A stretch of DNA of 64,000 bases from JAGNXB01 sp942490895 (lineage in GTDB: Bacteria > Bacteroidota > Bacteroidia > Chitinophagales > Saprospiraceae), in contig CALNZC010000052.1 in NCBI GenBank assembly GCA_942490895.1, positions 310,001 through 374,000 on the forward strand, read 5' to 3'. The notes beneath the pieces were generated by a model. That model made no database searches and had not been told where the DNA came from. It worked only from the letters and a program-made list of their open reading frames with translations. The position numbers were made by a program, and so were the translations under genes. Below are positions 1 through 8,084 of this stretch, piece after piece (the first letter of the stretch is position 1; the number at the start of each line of letters is the position of its first letter).

Positions 1-156
1 GACCGCTGGCTCAATTGGAGCCTGGCCGGCGCCCTTTTACTACTCCTCCTTTTTCGGGGAAGTGCCGACTTCAGCGAAAAGATCTCCGCTTCTAAATACC
101 CCGCTTATGCCAGCTATCAAAAGCGAGTAGGCCGATTTCTCCCCAAGATCTTCTGA
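1..156 (+). CDS. DUF1295-like membrane protein, C-terminal end only
   Basis: The window opens inside a reading frame whose last 51 codons end in TGA at 154-156. The visible part has one hydrophobic segment (LAGALLLLLLF) followed by a soluble tail with the pattern KYPxYxxYQKRVGRFLP. That tail is typical of the DUF1295 / steroid 5-alpha-reductase-like superfamily, whose members are multi-spanning membrane enzymes. The next gene starts two bases after the stop, so the two are probably co-transcribed. A second reductase of the same broad superfamily lies two genes downstream. The assignment rests on a short C-terminal signature only, and the upstream part is outside the window. Confidence 0.7.
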   Translation, partial: DRWLNWSLAGALLLLLLFRGSADFSEKISASKYPAYASYQKRVGRFLPKIF

Positions 157-158
157 AT

Positions 159-1136
159 ATGCAAGTGGCGATTACCGGGGCAACCGGACACATCGGCGCG
201 GCCTTAATCAGAACCCTGCTTCGTGACGGGCATCAAGTCCGGGCGCTGGTCCGGCAGGATGTCCGCGCCCTGGAAGGACAGGATGTAGAAACCGTAGCAG
301 GCGACCTGCTTGATCCCCGGGCCATGACGACACTGGTCCAGGAATGCGACGTGGTCTTTCATTTAGCCGCCAGAATCAGCCTCGATGGCGACCGCAAGGG
401 GGAAGTCTTTCAAACCAATGTAGAAGGCACTCGCCAGATCATGGCAAGTTGTAGCCAGGCCGGTGTCCGGCGACTAGTCCATTTTGCATCGGTTCATGCC
501 TTCGATACCCCGCATCCTGGTCAGGTGTTTAACGAAAACATTCCCATTGCCGGAGCAGGTCACTTTGCCTATGAACGCACCAAGGGAATGGCCATGGAAG
601 AGGTTTTAACTGCTGGTAAATCTGGTCCATTGGAGACCATAGTTCTCTGCCCCACCGGAGTGATCGGCCCCTGGGATGTCAAGCCTTCCCGCCAGGGAAA
701 AATGCTCAATGATCTATGGAACGGAAGAATGCCATTTATTCCCAGAGGAGGCTTTAATTGGGTGGATAGCCGTGATGTTGCCCTGGCCGCTGTATCGGCC
801 ATGACCGAAGGGCAATCGGGTGAAGCCTATTTACTTGCAGGCCGCTATGCCACCGTACTGGAACTCGTGACCATCTCCAGATGCATTACCGGAAAACGGC
901 TTTCTGCCAGATTAATGCCAGATCCGGTCCTGAACGTTACTGCCCGGATCATGACCCAGTGGGCACGATGGACAAACACCGAACCGATCGTCACTCGTGA
1001 AGCCCTCACCCATTTACGAACTGGACATCCGGAGATCAATTTCCAGAAAGCAGTCAACGCGTTTGGCTACCACCCCCGGCCATTAGAAAAAACGCTCCTG
1101 GATACTTATCATTGGTTTCAAAACAACGCCAAATGA
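159..1136 (+). CDS. Extended SDR, NAD-dependent epimerase/dehydratase or dihydroflavonol-reductase-like
   Basis: This 325-residue protein has a glycine-rich Rossmann motif GATGHIG at residues 7-13 and the catalytic YxxxK as Y138-K142 (YERTK). These are the hallmarks of extended short-chain dehydrogenase/reductases. Such enzymes reduce or epimerise carbonyl or hydroxyl groups with NAD(P)H in the cytoplasm. The length matches the dihydroflavonol-4-reductase / 3-beta-hydroxysteroid-dehydrogenase-like branch, and the exact substrate cannot be read from sequence. It sits between two steroid-5-alpha-reductase-like membrane proteins with gaps of 2 and 22 bp, which points to a shared job on an isoprenoid or steroid-like lipid. 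That role is inference. Confidence 0.85.
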   Translation: MQVAITGATGHIGAALIRTLLRDGHQVRALVRQDVRALEGQDVETVAGDLLDPRAMTTLVQECDVVFHLAARISLDGDRKGEVFQTNVEGTRQIMASCSQAGVRRLVHFASVHAFDTPHPGQVFNENIPIAGAGHFAYERTKGMAMEEVLTAGKSGPLETIVLCPTGVIGPWDVKPSRQGKMLNDLWNGRMPFIPRGGFNWVDSRDVALAAVSAMTEGQSGEAYLLAGRYATVLELVTISRCITGKRLSARLMPDPVLNVTARIMTQWARWTNTEPIVTREALTHLRTGHPEINFQKAVNAFGYHPRPLEKTLLDTYHWFQNNAK

Positions 1137-1158
1137 AGACATCGAAGAGCTATCATCC

Positions 1159-1914
1159 ATGACCTGGGAGACCTATCATCAACTGATCTGGGTATGGATC
1201 CTGCTGGGGTTCATCACCTTCATTTATCTGTTGTATAAAAAGGCACCATTCGGCCGACACACTCGTCCGGGATGGGGACCCACCATCCCTGATGCCTGGG
1301 GCTGGTTGATCATGGAACTCACCCTCATCCCCAGTTTCCTGATCCCCATCCTGCAAAGTGACCGGGAGGTGAGCCCGATCATCCTCTTTATGGTCGGCCT
1401 GTTTATGCTCCATTACATTCATCGCAGTTTTATCTACCCCCTCTTTATTCACACCAGGGGAAAACGTATGCCTTTGGTCATTGTCCTTTCAGCCATCCTG
1501 TTTAATGGGGTGAACGGGCTTTTCTTCGGCACCTGGTTTGCCGAATTTGCGGTTTACCCGACAACCTGGACCAGAGAGCCTCTTTTTATTATTGGTCTTT
1601 TATTGTTTGTCATCGGTGCCTGGATCAATGTCCGTTCAGATTACCAATTAATCAATCTGCGCAAGGATAATGAAACAGGTTATAAGATTCCCTACGGCGG
1701 TTTTTTTCGTTGGGTGAGCTGCCCCAATCATTTTGGCGAAATGCTGGAATGGATCGGTTATGCCATCCTCACCTGGTCTCTGCCGGGACTGGCATTTGCC
1801 TTTTGGACCATAGCCAATGTCCTCCCTCGGTCTCTGGCCCATCACTCCTGGTATAAGGAGCATTTTTCGGATTATCCCGTTGAACGTAAAGCGGTTTTCC
1901 CTGGGCTTCTTTAA
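1159..1914 (+). CDS. 3-oxo-5-alpha-steroid 4-dehydrogenase (SRD5A)-like membrane reductase
   Basis: The 251-residue protein is strongly hydrophobic with several membrane spans. Its C-terminal third carries the conserved SRD5A block: a GYKIPYGGFF segment, then SCPNHFGEMLEWIGYA, and the terminal SHxWYxxxFxDYPxxRKAVFP pattern. The family reduces C=C bonds next to a keto group with NADPH in the membrane. Animal members act on steroids or polyprenols, while bacterial substrates are mostly unknown. It follows the SDR gene by 22 bp. The family assignment is confident. A true steroid substrate is not implied; an unusual polyprenol or hopanoid-type lipid is equally possible. Confidence 0.85.
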   Translation: MTWETYHQLIWVWILLGFITFIYLLYKKAPFGRHTRPGWGPTIPDAWGWLIMELTLIPSFLIPILQSDREVSPIILFMVGLFMLHYIHRSFIYPLFIHTRGKRMPLVIVLSAILFNGVNGLFFGTWFAEFAVYPTTWTREPLFIIGLLLFVIGAWINVRSDYQLINLRKDNETGYKIPYGGFFRWVSCPNHFGEMLEWIGYAILTWSLPGLAFAFWTIANVLPRSLAHHSWYKEHFSDYPVERKAVFPGLL

Positions 1915-1921
1915 GGTGGAA

Positions 1922-1985
1922 GTTTATTTGTTTATTTGTTTATTTGTTTATTTGTTTATTTGTTTATTTGTTTATTCGTTTATTT
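1922..1985. repeat. Octamer tandem repeat GTTTATTT, eight units
   Basis: Eight consecutive 8-bp units (GTTTATTT, the seventh a GTTTATTC variant) fill the space just after the SRD5A-like stop codon. The same theme, as its reverse complement ATAAACGA, recurs at 6936-6967. It is intergenic between converging genes and has no recognised function. Confidence 0.9.
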
Positions 1986-2067
1986 CTAATAAAATCTGCA
2001 ATACTCTAAATAAATACCCTGAAAATAACTCGGAAAATCCGCCATCTGAAAGGCCTACGGCCTCAGG

Positions 2068-2114
2068 GCGAATAGCGAATAGCGAATAGCGAATAGCGAA
2101 TAGCGAATAGCGAA
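2068..2114. repeat. Heptamer tandem repeat GCGAATA, about 6.7 units
   Basis: A perfect 7-bp direct repeat (GCGAATA) runs almost seven times immediately downstream of the octamer repeat and 20 bp before the stop codon of the converging flavin-binding gene. Period and sequence differ from the octamer, so two separate microsatellites lie side by side. Confidence 0.9.
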
Positions 2115-2133
2115 TTAACCGGTTCCGCCTTTC

Positions 2134-2790
2134 TTATTTCTTATTCAAAATTCCCTTCACACTTTCCGGCACTGGAATACCCTTCGTCAGCACTTCATCC
2201 GGAACAGGCTCTCCAAAAACTTTTTGCATCGGCAACACCCCAGCCCAGATCGGCAAGGCATAGTCTTCCGGTTCATCACCCGGACCACCTTCACGGATTT
2301 TTGCAGAAGCCTCTTCGATCTGAAAAGCCAGAACACTGGTCGCCTTCAGCTCCTTGACATTGGGCAAACGTGATTCCGCCCACCGGCCTTTTAATATCTG
2401 CTCTGAGATCACCAACAGTGCCTCTTCTTTTTCAGCATCGCTGACTAACTGAGCCGTACCGAATAATACTGCCGATCGGTAATTCATAGAATGGTGAAAA
2501 GCCGACCGAGCCAGCACAATGCCATCCAGATGGGTCACCGTGATACACATTAGGATGCCTTCTTGGCCGGCCTTGATCAGTCGGCTGGTGGTTGCCCCAT
2601 GCAAATAAATTGTGTCGTCCTTACGTCCATAGGCCGTGGGGATGACAAACGGTTGCCCATCTACAGATACACCGACATGCGCCAGAAACCCGGCATCCAG
2701 GATGGAGAATATCGTCTCCTGATCATAGTGACCGCGTTTGGGAACGCGTTTAACTGTATTCCGGGAAGACTTTGGATAGGACTTAGACAT
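2134..2790 (-). CDS. Pyridoxamine 5'-phosphate oxidase-like flavin-binding protein
   Basis: The 218-residue product matches the split-barrel FMN-binding family related to pyridoxamine-phosphate oxidase and NimA-type nitroreductases. Visible signatures are the early KRGHYDQETIFSILD segment, the strand GxPFVIPTAYGRKDDTIYLHGA, and the dimer-interface-like MNYRSAVLFGTAQLV. The first 25 residues are a basic leader ahead of the fold. Family members bind FMN, F420 or haem and carry out small redox reactions, and the substrate here is unknown. The gene stands alone, convergent with the SRD5A-like gene across two microsatellites. Confidence 0.8.
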   Translation of the reverse strand: MSKSYPKSSRNTVKRVPKRGHYDQETIFSILDAGFLAHVGVSVDGQPFVIPTAYGRKDDTIYLHGATTSRLIKAGQEGILMCITVTHLDGIVLARSAFHHSMNYRSAVLFGTAQLVSDAEKEEALLVISEQILKGRWAESRLPNVKELKATSVLAFQIEEASAKIREGGPGDEPEDYALPIWAGVLPMQKVFGEPVPDEVLTKGIPVPESVKGILNKK

Positions 2791-2859
2791 ATCAGGCTAT
2801 ACATGTTGATTCGACAAGCATTACGCGAGAAAGATAACCGATGTCTTCCATTTGGGTCT

Positions 2860-2916
2860 AAAAAAGGCCCCGGCCAAAGCCGTTTCACATCCACGTGAAC
2901 GGCTTCAGCCGGGGCC
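2860..2916 (-). terminator. Strong intrinsic terminator of the small lysine-rich gene
   Basis: Read on the minus strand, a 9-bp perfect GC-rich stem (GGCCCCGGC pairing with GCCGGGGCC) is extended by a second 8-bp stem (AAGCCGTT with AACGGCTT) and followed directly by six T residues. It lies 32 bp after the stop of the 54-residue gene on the same strand and is one of the clearest terminators in the window. Confidence 0.9.
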
Positions 2917-2947
2917 TGCAAACCAGTCTGGGACCGGTATGAAATAC

Positions 2948-3112
2948 CTATTTCTTGACGTCTTTAGCTGCGGAAACCATCGGTTTTGGCTTGAATGCAT
3001 CACTGCCTTTAGCTTTGCCCTTGGCTTCTGACTTGTATGCCGAGACAGATTTACTAGCTGACTTATCAGCAGGGGCCTTCTTAATATTCTTGGTGCCTTT
3101 ATCCTTACTCAT
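2948..3112 (-). CDS. Small lysine-rich basic protein, 54 residues
   Basis: An ATG at 3112-3110 opens a 54-codon frame ending in TAG. It starts MSKDKGTKNIKKAPADKS and is very rich in Lys, Ala and Ser, with no hydrophobic segment, cysteine or aromatic cluster beyond one Tyr and one Phe. It looks like a disordered, highly basic cytoplasmic peptide. The strong terminator 32 bp downstream on the same strand supports it as a real, separately transcribed gene. I recall similar short Lys-rich proteins in other Bacteroidota but cannot name a function. Nucleic-acid or ribosome association would suit the composition but is a guess. Confidence 0.75.
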   Translation of the reverse strand: MSKDKGTKNIKKAPADKSASKSVSAYKSEAKGKAKGSDAFKPKPMVSAAKDVKK

Positions 3113-3213
3113 CTTGATAGGGTATTACGAATGGGTTATCAACCCCCCAAGGTAAACTTTCAATCCGGCTAAACGGGTAATCTGCATGAGCTAAATATTA
3201 CATTATTCGCATT

Positions 3214-4338
3214 TTACATCTTGAGGGTAAAAGAATTTGTGGCAACAACCACACCATTGACCTGTATGGCTACCTGGTGGATGCCTGGATAATAGACCCG
3301 GGTCGTGATCGGGCGGATGGCATGCCTTTTTTGAATCTCACACACCTCCCCTGCTCCCAACGTCAGGGTCTTCAGTTTAAAGACCTTCGGACTGTTCGTG
3401 CCATTTGCCTTCCGGAAATACACGATATAATCGACCACCAGCGACTGAGCTCTTCTGGCGGTGGAATTCAACTCAAAAGAAAACTCGAGAGCTTCACCGA
3501 ATAGAACTGTCTTTTGTTTGACTTTAAATTCACGAATTTCGACCTGCCCACCAGGTGAAAAACCTAACAAGCGAAGCGCACCATTATGTCCGCTTTTGAT
3601 CAGCGACCGCAAGGCATGTTTAGCAAGTTTTTTCATGGCGGGACTCTTGTCCTCTTTCAGCCAACGCTTCAGCGTCTTAACCACCAGATCTGCGTGCTTT
3701 TTACTGAGGTCATTGAGATGATTGGCCACTGACCGACGCACATATTCTTCTGGATCATTTTTTAAACACTCGAGTAAATCGAGGGTCAATTCCGGCTGCT
3801 CTTCCACGATGGTCAACTTCTTCCCCCAGGGCACATAAGGACGTGTTCCTTCCGAAACCAATCGTCGAACATGTTGATCCGAATCTCTAGCCCACCCTTT
3901 GAGTACGTTCCGGATTCCTTCAGGGTCCTTCTCGAAAAAGAGACGCAGGTCCCATTCCGCAGTAAACCGACGAGTCATTTCTTTCAAGGCATTAAGAGAC
4001 AGGTCCACATGTCCTTGCCCACATCGGCTGATAAAAGCGGTCTGAGGCGCAATGATAAAATGAGCGGTCCCTCCACCCTCTCCGGAAACAGGCATCGGTT
4101 CAGGCAGGGCCTTTAACAGAATAGCCACTGCTTTCGGAAATTCAGCTGGTAACACCTGTTCCAAGGCCCTGGATATACCTTGTACTCGTTCTGAAAACGA
4201 CCAATCAGGCAAGAAAGGAAGAATCAGATCCAAAAATACCTTGCTATTAAAGTCCGGCCATACTTCACGTAGTTTTTGAGCAAAGCTCGAAATGACCTCT
4301 TCCCCTAAATAATCACGGACTTGAAACGTTTCGGCCAT
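3214..4338 (-). CDS. alkC: DNA alkylation repair protein, AlkC-like glycosylase
   Basis: The 374-residue protein has a helical HEAT-like-repeat body (about residues 1-265) with the segment HVRRLVSEGTRPYVPW and the repeat EEYVRRSVANHLNDLSKKH. This is the typical arrangement of AlkC/AlkD DNA glycosylases, which remove N3- or N7-alkylated bases without flipping them. A C-terminal beta-rich domain (about 270-374) fits the immunoglobulin-like domain that separates AlkC from AlkD. The protein would act in the cytoplasm on alkylation damage. It is transcribed in the same direction as the SDR-DUF2867 gene 37 bp upstream, so a small operon is possible. Confidence 0.85.
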   Translation of the reverse strand: MAETFQVRDYLGEEVISSFAQKLREVWPDFNSKVFLDLILPFLPDWSFSERVQGISRALEQVLPAEFPKAVAILLKALPEPMPVSGEGGGTAHFIIAPQTAFISRCGQGHVDLSLNALKEMTRRFTAEWDLRLFFEKDPEGIRNVLKGWARDSDQHVRRLVSEGTRPYVPWGKKLTIVEEQPELTLDLLECLKNDPEEYVRRSVANHLNDLSKKHADLVVKTLKRWLKEDKSPAMKKLAKHALRSLIKSGHNGALRLLGFSPGGQVEIREFKVKQKTVLFGEALEFSFELNSTARRAQSLVVDYIVYFRKANGTNSPKVFKLKTLTLGAGEVCEIQKRHAIRPITTRVYYPGIHQVAIQVNGVVVATNSFTLKM

Positions 4339-4375
4339 TGAAATTTAAACCTTGTGCCTCCAAGATCAGGACTTT

Positions 4376-5800
4376 TTAAAAACCCGCCACCTTCTTCATC
4401 ATCCCCTGAAAGACAAACCAGTGAAGAGGCGTCACTGCGTACCAGTACAAACGTCCCCAAACTCCCCTGGGACGGAAAGTGGCCGTCTGATGCAACACCT
4501 GATCCTGATCCAGTCGAAATTCCAGCCAGGCCTCACCGGGTAATTTCATTTCAGCAAATAAAAGCAACCGTCCATTAGGTTTATCCGCCAGCAGAACCCG
4601 CCAGAAGTCCAGCGCATCACCGGCATGAATTTCGGTGGGATGGGTACGCCCTCGCCGAAGCCCGACCCCACCGATCAATTTATCGAGGTATCCACGCCAT
4701 CTCCAGAGGATATTGCCATAATACCAACCCGTTTTTCCTCCAAGGGACCATATCCGCTCCAATGTACCTTCACGATCCTGCACCTTGATCGATCGGGCAT
4801 CCTGAAAACAGCCATGTACCGGCACCTGAATATAATCACTGATCATGCCTTCCATCTGCCCATTGGCCATGGCATCCTTCCAGGAGGATACGATCTCATT
4901 CTGTTCGATACGGACAAAAGCCATTCGAATCGCTTCATCAAAGGTATACAGGTGAATCCCGAGCCGTTCCGCCAGATCATTCGGCTTCCCGATCACCTCT
5001 ACTTTCATGCTATTTACCAGGTGGACCGCAAGCGGATAGGATGTCGCCGTCACGAAATACAACCAATAGGACGACAGTCGAGGGGTCATCACCGGCACGG
5101 TTCGAATGATCCGTTTCAATCCTCTGATACGACCGAACTGCAGGAGCATCTCCTTGTAGGTCATCACATCCGGCCCACCGATATCAAAACCATGATCAAA
5201 GGTGTCCTCCCTCCCTAGAATACCCATCAAAAACTCCAGGACATTCCGGACGGCAATGGGTTGGGATCGGGTGTCCAGCCAGCGTGGTGTGATCATCACG
5301 GGCAATTTTTCCACCAGGTCACGCATGATCTCAAAAGAGGCACTTCCGGATCCGATGATGATACCGGCCCGAAGGGTCGTCAGTGCAAAACTTCCTGTTC
5401 CCAGAATCTCTTCAACCTCTTGTCGGGAGGACAGGTGAGCCGACAATTCCTCCGCATTGACGATGCCACTCAAATAGATCACCTGCCTGACTCGCGCTTG
5501 CTCCAGTCGGTGGACCATATTTTTGGCCGACAGGGCCTCCAGATCTGAAAAGCCACTTCCGGATGTGGTCATCGAATGGATCAGATAATACACCACATCG
5601 ATATCCTCCGGTATAGCCTGTAAGGAATCCGCATCAAGCACATCCATCTCAATGACCGTCAATCGTTCGATGCTTCCCGGAGGCATCGCAAAACGATTCC
5701 GGTCACGAACCGCACAAACCACTTCATGACCGGCCTCCAGTAAATGGGGCAGTAATCGCTTGCCAATATATCCGGTGGCACCCGTCAGCAGGATCTTCAT
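4376..5800 (-). CDS. SDR-family oxidoreductase with C-terminal DUF2867 domain
   Basis: The 474-residue protein starts with a Rossmann fold, motif GATGYIGKR at residues 7-15, followed by NmrA/atypical-SDR features such as VYYLIHSM and a GIINAE-like strand (LSGIVNAEE). Residues from about 310 to the end form the DUF2867 domain, including the WRVLLADKPNGRLLLFAEMKLPGEAWLEF stretch and a closing WYAVTPLHWFVFQGM segment. The combination is a known two-domain family found in many bacteria whose reaction is not established. NAD(P)H binding is expected. It lies upstream of alkC on the same strand. Confidence 0.85.
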   Translation of the reverse strand: MKILLTGATGYIGKRLLPHLLEAGHEVVCAVRDRNRFAMPPGSIERLTVIEMDVLDADSLQAIPEDIDVVYYLIHSMTTSGSGFSDLEALSAKNMVHRLEQARVRQVIYLSGIVNAEELSAHLSSRQEVEEILGTGSFALTTLRAGIIIGSGSASFEIMRDLVEKLPVMITPRWLDTRSQPIAVRNVLEFLMGILGREDTFDHGFDIGGPDVMTYKEMLLQFGRIRGLKRIIRTVPVMTPRLSSYWLYFVTATSYPLAVHLVNSMKVEVIGKPNDLAERLGIHLYTFDEAIRMAFVRIEQNEIVSSWKDAMANGQMEGMISDYIQVPVHGCFQDARSIKVQDREGTLERIWSLGGKTGWYYGNILWRWRGYLDKLIGGVGLRRGRTHPTEIHAGDALDFWRVLLADKPNGRLLLFAEMKLPGEAWLEFRLDQDQVLHQTATFRPRGVWGRLYWYAVTPLHWFVFQGMMKKVAGF

Positions 5801-5917
5801 ACCGTAAGGACAAATACCTGATGTACTTTGTTTGCATTTTCCTAAGAAGAATCGGATTTGTGATCAATTGAGATCATTTTCCTACCGAACCTGTAATTTA
5901 CAGGCCAATTCAGCACT

Positions 5918-6922
5918 ATGCGCCACCTCTATCTCTTCCTGATCCCTCTGTTCCTGTTCACCGCCTGCCAGGAAGATGATCCTGCCATCACAGAATCTGA
6001 CATCTCATCCACACAGGACTCCCTTCGTCAGGTCAAGCACAATCTGCCCGGAGCAAAAATGATCGACCTGAAAGAAGGATACAGCGTCTGGACCAACACT
6101 ATTGGCGACGGCAAACTCAAGGTTCTACTCTTGCATGGTGGCCCCGCCATGACCCATGAATACCTTCAGAGTATTGCGGATATCCTTCCCGACTCCGGCT
6201 TCACCGTCATCCAATACGATCAGCTGGGGTCATTCTATTCCGATCAGCCTGCTGATACGACTTTGTGGACCATAGATCGGTTTGTGGAAGAGGTGGAACA
6301 AGTGCGTCAGGCACTTGGATTGGACGCCACCAATTTTGTCCTCCTGGGGAATTCCTGGGGTGGTATCCTGGCCATGGAATATGCCCTCAAATACCAGGAT
6401 CATATGAAGGCCATGATCGTCTGCAATATGACTGCCGACTTTGATAAATATGAAGCCTACAATGCTGAATTACGGAAATTACTTCGCCCCGGCCTGGTAG
6501 ACACGTTTGAATATTATGAATCGCGGGGTGACTACCAGAATCCTGTCTACACCGATCTGGTTTTTGAGGAATATTATCGTGATCATATCTGCCGCCTTTC
6601 GGAATGGCCGGCAGCAGTCATGGCTAGTTTCGAACATGCCAACTATCCGGTTTACGAATACATGCAAGGCCCCAGTGAATTTGTCCCGGGTGGCATTCTC
6701 AAACATTGGAGTGTATGGGATCGCCTCCCTGAATTACGAGTCCCCACCCTCATGGTCGGTGCAAAATATGACACCATGAACCCGGCAGAAATGGCGGAGA
6801 TGAGCCTCCTCGTTCAAAACGGCACCTATCTCTTTTGCCCAAATGGCAGCCACATGTCTTTCTGGGATGATCAGGAGGCATTTTTCCCCGGCGTCACCTC
6901 CTTCCTCCGACAATTGGAATAA
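5918..6922 (+). CDS. Lipoprotein alpha/beta hydrolase, proline iminopeptidase-like (S33)
   Basis: The 334-residue protein begins with a lipoprotein signal (LFLFTACQ, lipid-attachment Cys17), so it is exported and membrane-anchored. The alpha/beta-hydrolase core follows: oxyanion motif HGGP at 73-76, YDQLGS at about 100, and nucleophile elbow GNSWGG with Ser146. Probable acid and base are the Asp in GAKYDTMNP and the His in NGSHMSF. The HGGP plus YDQ pattern marks the proline iminopeptidase branch, which removes N-terminal proline from peptides. The second S33-like enzyme near 26 kb is a diverged relative. It is transcribed divergently from the SDR-DUF2867 gene. Confidence 0.85.
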   Translation: MRHLYLFLIPLFLFTACQEDDPAITESDISSTQDSLRQVKHNLPGAKMIDLKEGYSVWTNTIGDGKLKVLLLHGGPAMTHEYLQSIADILPDSGFTVIQYDQLGSFYSDQPADTTLWTIDRFVEEVEQVRQALGLDATNFVLLGNSWGGILAMEYALKYQDHMKAMIVCNMTADFDKYEAYNAELRKLLRPGLVDTFEYYESRGDYQNPVYTDLVFEEYYRDHICRLSEWPAAVMASFEHANYPVYEYMQGPSEFVPGGILKHWSVWDRLPELRVPTLMVGAKYDTMNPAEMAEMSLLVQNGTYLFCPNGSHMSFWDDQEAFFPGVTSFLRQLE

Positions 6923-6935
6923 ACGGGATATTTCG

Positions 6936-6967
6936 ATAAACGAATAAACGAATAAACGAATAAACGA
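6936..6967. repeat. Octamer tandem repeat ATAAACGA, four units
   Basis: Four perfect 8-bp units follow the hydrolase stop codon. Reverse-complemented (TCGTTTAT) this is nearly the unit of the 1922-1985 repeat, whose variant copy also contains TTCGTTTA. A pyrimidine-rich stretch of degenerate ACTCCTC words continues to about 7030. Confidence 0.85.
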
Positions 6968-7038
6968 AAATAACTCCCCCTCATAACCTCCCAACTCCTC
7001 CTCGACTCCTCCCCTCCTTAACTCCTTAACTCAAAAAA

Positions 7039-7389
7039 ATGGCTTACTCCGAATTTTTTGCCGACCGTATTCGCCAGGCCCTGGATGGTCAATCCATCTC
7101 TTATGAAGAAAAGAAAATGATGGGCGGCCTGTGTTTCATGGTGGATGATAAAATGTGTGTCGGAATTATCAAGGATGAACTTATGGTCCGCCTGAACCCT
7201 GAAGAGGACGAAAAAAATACACAATTACCTGGAGCCCGTCCCATGGACTTCACCGGCCGACCCATGAAAGGGTATCTGTTCATCGACAATGAGGGGACAG
7301 ACACGGACAAGCAATTGGAATCCTGGTTGAATAAAGCCCTGGCATTTAACCCCCTGGCGAAATCTTCCAAAAAGAAAAAGAAGAACTGA
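7039..7389 (+). CDS. TfoX N-terminal domain protein
   Basis: The 116-residue product is a stand-alone TfoX_N domain: MAYSEFFADRIRQAL, then the signature KKMMGGLCFMVDDKMCVGI, and the FTGRPMKGYLFID strand. A lysine run forms the last eleven residues. The domain is named after the competence regulator TfoX/Sxy. Most single-domain bacterial members have no proven function and lack the C-terminal TfoX domain, as here. An A-rich stretch precedes the ATG. The next gene starts five bases after the stop, so the two are likely co-transcribed. Confidence 0.85.
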   Translation: MAYSEFFADRIRQALDGQSISYEEKKMMGGLCFMVDDKMCVGIIKDELMVRLNPEEDEKNTQLPGARPMDFTGRPMKGYLFIDNEGTDTDKQLESWLNKALAFNPLAKSSKKKKKN

Positions 7390-7393
7390 ATGC

Positions 7394-8014
7394 ATGAAGA
7401 AAGCATTGCGAATCACATTCTATATCCTGGCCATTTTTATTGGACTTTATCCGATACTGGTTCCCTTGATCCCGGAAGACCAAGGGCTGTTAAGTCGAAA
7501 AACTGCAGACCTTCTGAGCAACCCCTACTGGCGAACGGCTTTCTTTATCCATATTTTTTTGGGTGGGATCGCTTTGCTTTCAGGGATGACACAATTCAGC
7601 TCAAAATGGCGAAATCGAAACCTCTCCCGCCATCGCCTTCTGGGCAAGGTCTATGTGGTGGCCTGTCTGATCAGCGGGATCTCCGGACTCTACATTGCTC
7701 AATTTGCTACCGGAGGATGGATCGCTCGATGGGGATTCACCCTCCTGGCCCTCTTCTGGATCATCACCACATGGAAAGCCTGGCGATTGATCCTCGTACG
7801 CGAAATTGACAGCCATAAACGTTGGATGATTCGAAGCTATGCCCTCACCTTTGCCGCAGTTACATTGCGGTTGTGGCTTCCTCTCTTCACCGGAGTTCTG
7901 AAAATGGATTTCATTCCAGCCTACCAGATTATTGCCTGGCTGTGCTGGGTGCCCAATCTGATCCTGGCCGAATGGATCTGGAACCGGCGAGCGTCCCTGA
8001 CCCTGGTGAATTGA
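7394..8014 (+). CDS. DUF2306 family membrane protein
   Basis: The 206-residue protein has about six hydrophobic segments and the DUF2306 hallmarks: FFIHIFLGGIALLSG, SRHRLLGKVYV, then HKRWMIRSYALTFAAVTLRLWLP. The conserved histidines in the HRxLGK and SHKRWM motifs could bind a metal or haem, but the family has no established activity. It begins five bases after the TfoX-domain gene. Confidence 0.8.
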   Translation: MKKALRITFYILAIFIGLYPILVPLIPEDQGLLSRKTADLLSNPYWRTAFFIHIFLGGIALLSGMTQFSSKWRNRNLSRHRLLGKVYVVACLISGISGLYIAQFATGGWIARWGFTLLALFWIITTWKAWRLILVREIDSHKRWMIRSYALTFAAVTLRLWLPLFTGVLKMDFIPAYQIIAWLCWVPNLILAEWIWNRRASLTLVN

Positions 8015-8084
8015 TCCAGCATTTATTTACCCAACCTTCCTGAGTCGTTTACACCAAACACATCATCTTTTAGCCTCTACACTT

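Noticed and set aside
1817..2089. Plus-strand frame running through the octamer repeat
   Set aside because: It overlaps the end of the SRD5A-like gene in another frame, and its hydrophobic stretch is only the translation of GTTTATTT units.
2955..3155. 66-codon plus-strand frame
   Set aside because: It is antisense to the lysine-rich 54-residue gene, which has a sensible composition and its own terminator.
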